Part shown: positions 34,847 through 36,205 of the stretch, in pieces | Numbering within the stretch: the stretch's first letter is position 1 | Layout: each line of letters begins with the position of its first letter | Assembly: GCA_025999435.1 (NCBI GenBank) | Contig: BNXH01000014.1 | Coordinates: forward strand, 1-36,205 | Origin: Bacteroidia bacterium | GTDB taxonomy: Bacteria; Bacteroidota; Bacteroidia; Bacteroidales; Dysgonomonadaceae | Reading direction: 5' to 3' | Length of the DNA stretch: 36,205 nt | Position numbers and translations under genes: made by a program | Notes under the pieces: generated by a model | The model's input: the letters and a program-made list of their open reading frames with translations, nothing else | What the model was told of the DNA's origin: nothing | The model's database searches: none

Positions 34847-36004
34847 CTATTGCCGTAACAGTTCCAGTATTTCACCGATATTTGTAATTAACTTGTCTAT
34901 CTCTGTTATTTCAATGACCAAAGGAGGTAAGAAACGCAGTGTATTTGCTTTGTAACCAATAACAAATCCTCTTTCAAACAATAAATCGCTGACAAGTTCG
35001 CCATTGACCGAGTTATCCAGTTCCAAAGCAATCATCAATCCTCTTCCCCGCACTTCCCTTATTTCTTGTTTGAATTTGGTGTTAAGAAATAATAATTGTT
35101 CTTTGAAATAATGTCCGGTATCAAGACAGCGATTCAACAGATTTTCATCCCCAATTGTCCTTATCACCTCCAATCCGATTACACATCCCATCGGGTCATT
35201 CTGGTGGGATTGCAAATGTCTGAACGGATTGCTCCCGAATGATTCGGATATTTTTGCACTGACCGTTACCGCGCTGACTGGATAACCGTTTCCCAAAGCC
35301 TTACCGGTTACGACTATATCCGGTAAAAAATCATAGTATTGGAATCCGAACCATTTACCCATACGTCCCATTCCGGTAGTAACCTCGTCTGCCACGACAA
35401 GACAACCGTTAGCTACTGATAATTCGACTAATTCTTTGATAAAAGCATAATCCGGGAATCTGACCATATCAATGGATGCTCCCCCTGTTTCCAGAACAAG
35501 CGCTGCAATCTCTCCAAAATTGGTTTCATCCAACGATTGCATATCGTTAAAGTGAACATTCTCAATATGGTTGTTACCGGGAGTTATCTGCCCGTATCCG
35601 TATGCGCTCAGGTAAGAATTGTGTATTTTCAATATTTTCTCGCGTCCCGTAATATTTCGCGCCATTGATATGGCAAGATTAACCGCTTCCGAACCGGAAG
35701 ACAGGAAAACGCTCGAACCTTTTTCCAATCCGGTTATCCGTACAAGTTCCTGAGACAAAAATTCCGACGGATGATTTCTGAACTTGTACCCGTGATGAAT
35801 AGATTGACGGATGCCCGCTTCCATTGCTTTCACAATTCGGTCGTTACTGTGCCCCAGATTGGCGCACCAGACCCCCGATTCAAAATCGGTATATTGTTTT
35901 CCTTCCGAATCATACAGGTAGCAGCCTTTCGATTTTTCCACTATTTTTTCGGATGGAATATAAAAGGGAATTATTCCGTATGAATTATCTACTTTACGCT
36001 TCAT
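34847..36004 (-). CDS. Class III PLP-dependent aminotransferase
   Basis: A 385-residue aminotransferase of the acetylornithine/4-aminobutyrate class. Landmarks are FESGVWCANLGHSND (about 39-53), the SSGSEAVNLAISMAR phosphate-binding part (about 102-116), VVADEVTTGMGRMGKWF (about 198-214) and the PLP lysine in VVTGKALGNGYP (about 230-241). The substrate is not readable from these motifs. It is full length for the class. It starts 13 bases after a HAD phosphatase and is followed at 3 bases by the flavoprotein, suggesting a small-molecule pathway whose other genes may lie to the right of the window. Confidence 0.9.
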   Translation of the reverse strand: MKRKVDNSYGIIPFYIPSEKIVEKSKGCYLYDSEGKQYTDFESGVWCANLGHSNDRIVKAMEAGIRQSIHHGYKFRNHPSEFLSQELVRITGLEKGSSVFLSSGSEAVNLAISMARNITGREKILKIHNSYLSAYGYGQITPGNNHIENVHFNDMQSLDETNFGEIAALVLETGGASIDMVRFPDYAFIKELVELSVANGCLVVADEVTTGMGRMGKWFGFQYYDFLPDIVVTGKALGNGYPVSAVTVSAKISESFGSNPFRHLQSHQNDPMGCVIGLEVIRTIGDENLLNRCLDTGHYFKEQLLFLNTKFKQEIREVRGRGLMIALELDNSVNGELVSDLLFERGFVIGYKANTLRFLPPLVIEITEIDKLITNIGEILELLRQ

Positions 36005-36017
36005 AATCTTTGTCGTT

Positions 36018-36205
36018 TTACAATTGATGTATTTCCCCGATAATACCTGTTATTTCGGTGAATTTTCCGATAATAAAGTCCGGATTCCGGCTTTTGAGTT
36101 GTTCTTCCGTATGGTTTCCATAGCTTACTCCGCATGTGATGCAACCGGCTTCCTGACCCATTGCCATATCATACACCGTGTCGCCTACCACCAAAGTTTC
36201 CTGTG
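36018..36205 (-). CDS. HAD-family phosphatase, N-terminus outside the window
   Basis: The last 61 codons of a HAD hydrolase, read from the right edge: QETLVVGDTVYDMAMGQEAG, then CGVSYGNHTEEQL, NPDFIIGKF and a stop at 36018. GDTVYDM is the conserved motif IV segment of phosphoglycolate phosphatase-like enzymes; the usual second Asp of GDxxxD is present. The substrate cannot be assigned. It lies in the same direction and only 13 bases upstream of the aminotransferase gene. Confidence 0.8.
   Translation of the reverse strand, partial: QETLVVGDTVYDMAMGQEAGCITCGVSYGNHTEEQLKSRNPDFIIGKFTEITGIIGEIHQL

Noticed and set aside
30939..36205. An integrase gene or attachment site at the right end of the element
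   Set aside because: No tyrosine or serine recombinase motifs appear on either strand, and no repeat pair in the window supports an att site.

Overview
The window is the conjugation half of an integrative and conjugative element (conjugative transposon) of the Bacteroidetes CTnDOT-like superfamily, followed by a compact accessory operon. The organism is judged to be a Bacteroidales-type Bacteroidetes. The evidence is the traA-to-traG gene order, the mobA/mobB/mobC set, the topoisomerase III, DUF1896 and giant methylase-helicase block, promoters of the TAnnTTTG type, and A-rich leaders without Shine-Dalgarno sequences. Neither end of the element and no integrase lies in the window, and no tRNA, rRNA, insertion sequence or CRISPR array was seen.

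Layout. 1-5514 (minus): the start of the transfer operon, traA (ParA-like), traB and traC (DUF3408), traD, traE (DUF4134), traF (DUF4133) and traG (VirB4-like ATPase, running off the left edge). 5515-6319: a regulatory and probable oriT region with a long tra leader, a phased GCCAC repeat promoter and seven consecutive inverted repeats. 6320-8054 (plus): mobA and the relaxase mobB. 8074-16949 (minus): a tightly packed, visibly AT-richer six-gene restriction/defence operon: DUF1016 nuclease, C5-cytosine methyltransferase, MutL/MORC-like GHKL ATPase, Z1 helicase-like ATPase, PD-(D/E)XK nuclease (DUF4420-like) and an unrecognised 589-residue protein with a duplicated module. 17174-19183 (plus): mobC, the coupling protein, cut off from mobB by the defence operon. 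19270-19917 (minus): a small zinc-ribbon protein. 20143-30497 (plus): DUF4099/DUF3945 protein, topB, DUF1896 protein and a 1921-residue methylase-helicase. 30606-30938 (minus): an excisionase-like helix-turn-helix protein. 31371-36205 (minus): an AraC/GyrI pseudogene, then an accessory operon (DUF1349 lipoprotein, small ORF, SH3-like protein, CPBP membrane protein, flavodoxin-fold oxidoreductase, class III aminotransferase, HAD phosphatase).

The most interesting regulatory observation is a promoter module found four times: upstream of the tra operon, inside traD, upstream of mobC and upstream of the DUF3945-topB operon. Each copy has helically phased GCCAC repeats, and a near-constant distance of 51-52 bases separates a conserved GCCACAAGCTGCCAC core from a Bacteroidetes-like -7 box, always in the direction of transcription. 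This suggests one element-encoded regulator that switches on DNA processing and transfer together. The core of the defence operon matches a type of restriction system already predicted by comparative genomics (MutL/MORC ATPase, Z1, methylase and nuclease). Its least explained parts are the 589-residue protein, the linked DUF1016 nuclease with its palindromes, and its placement inside the mobilization cassette.
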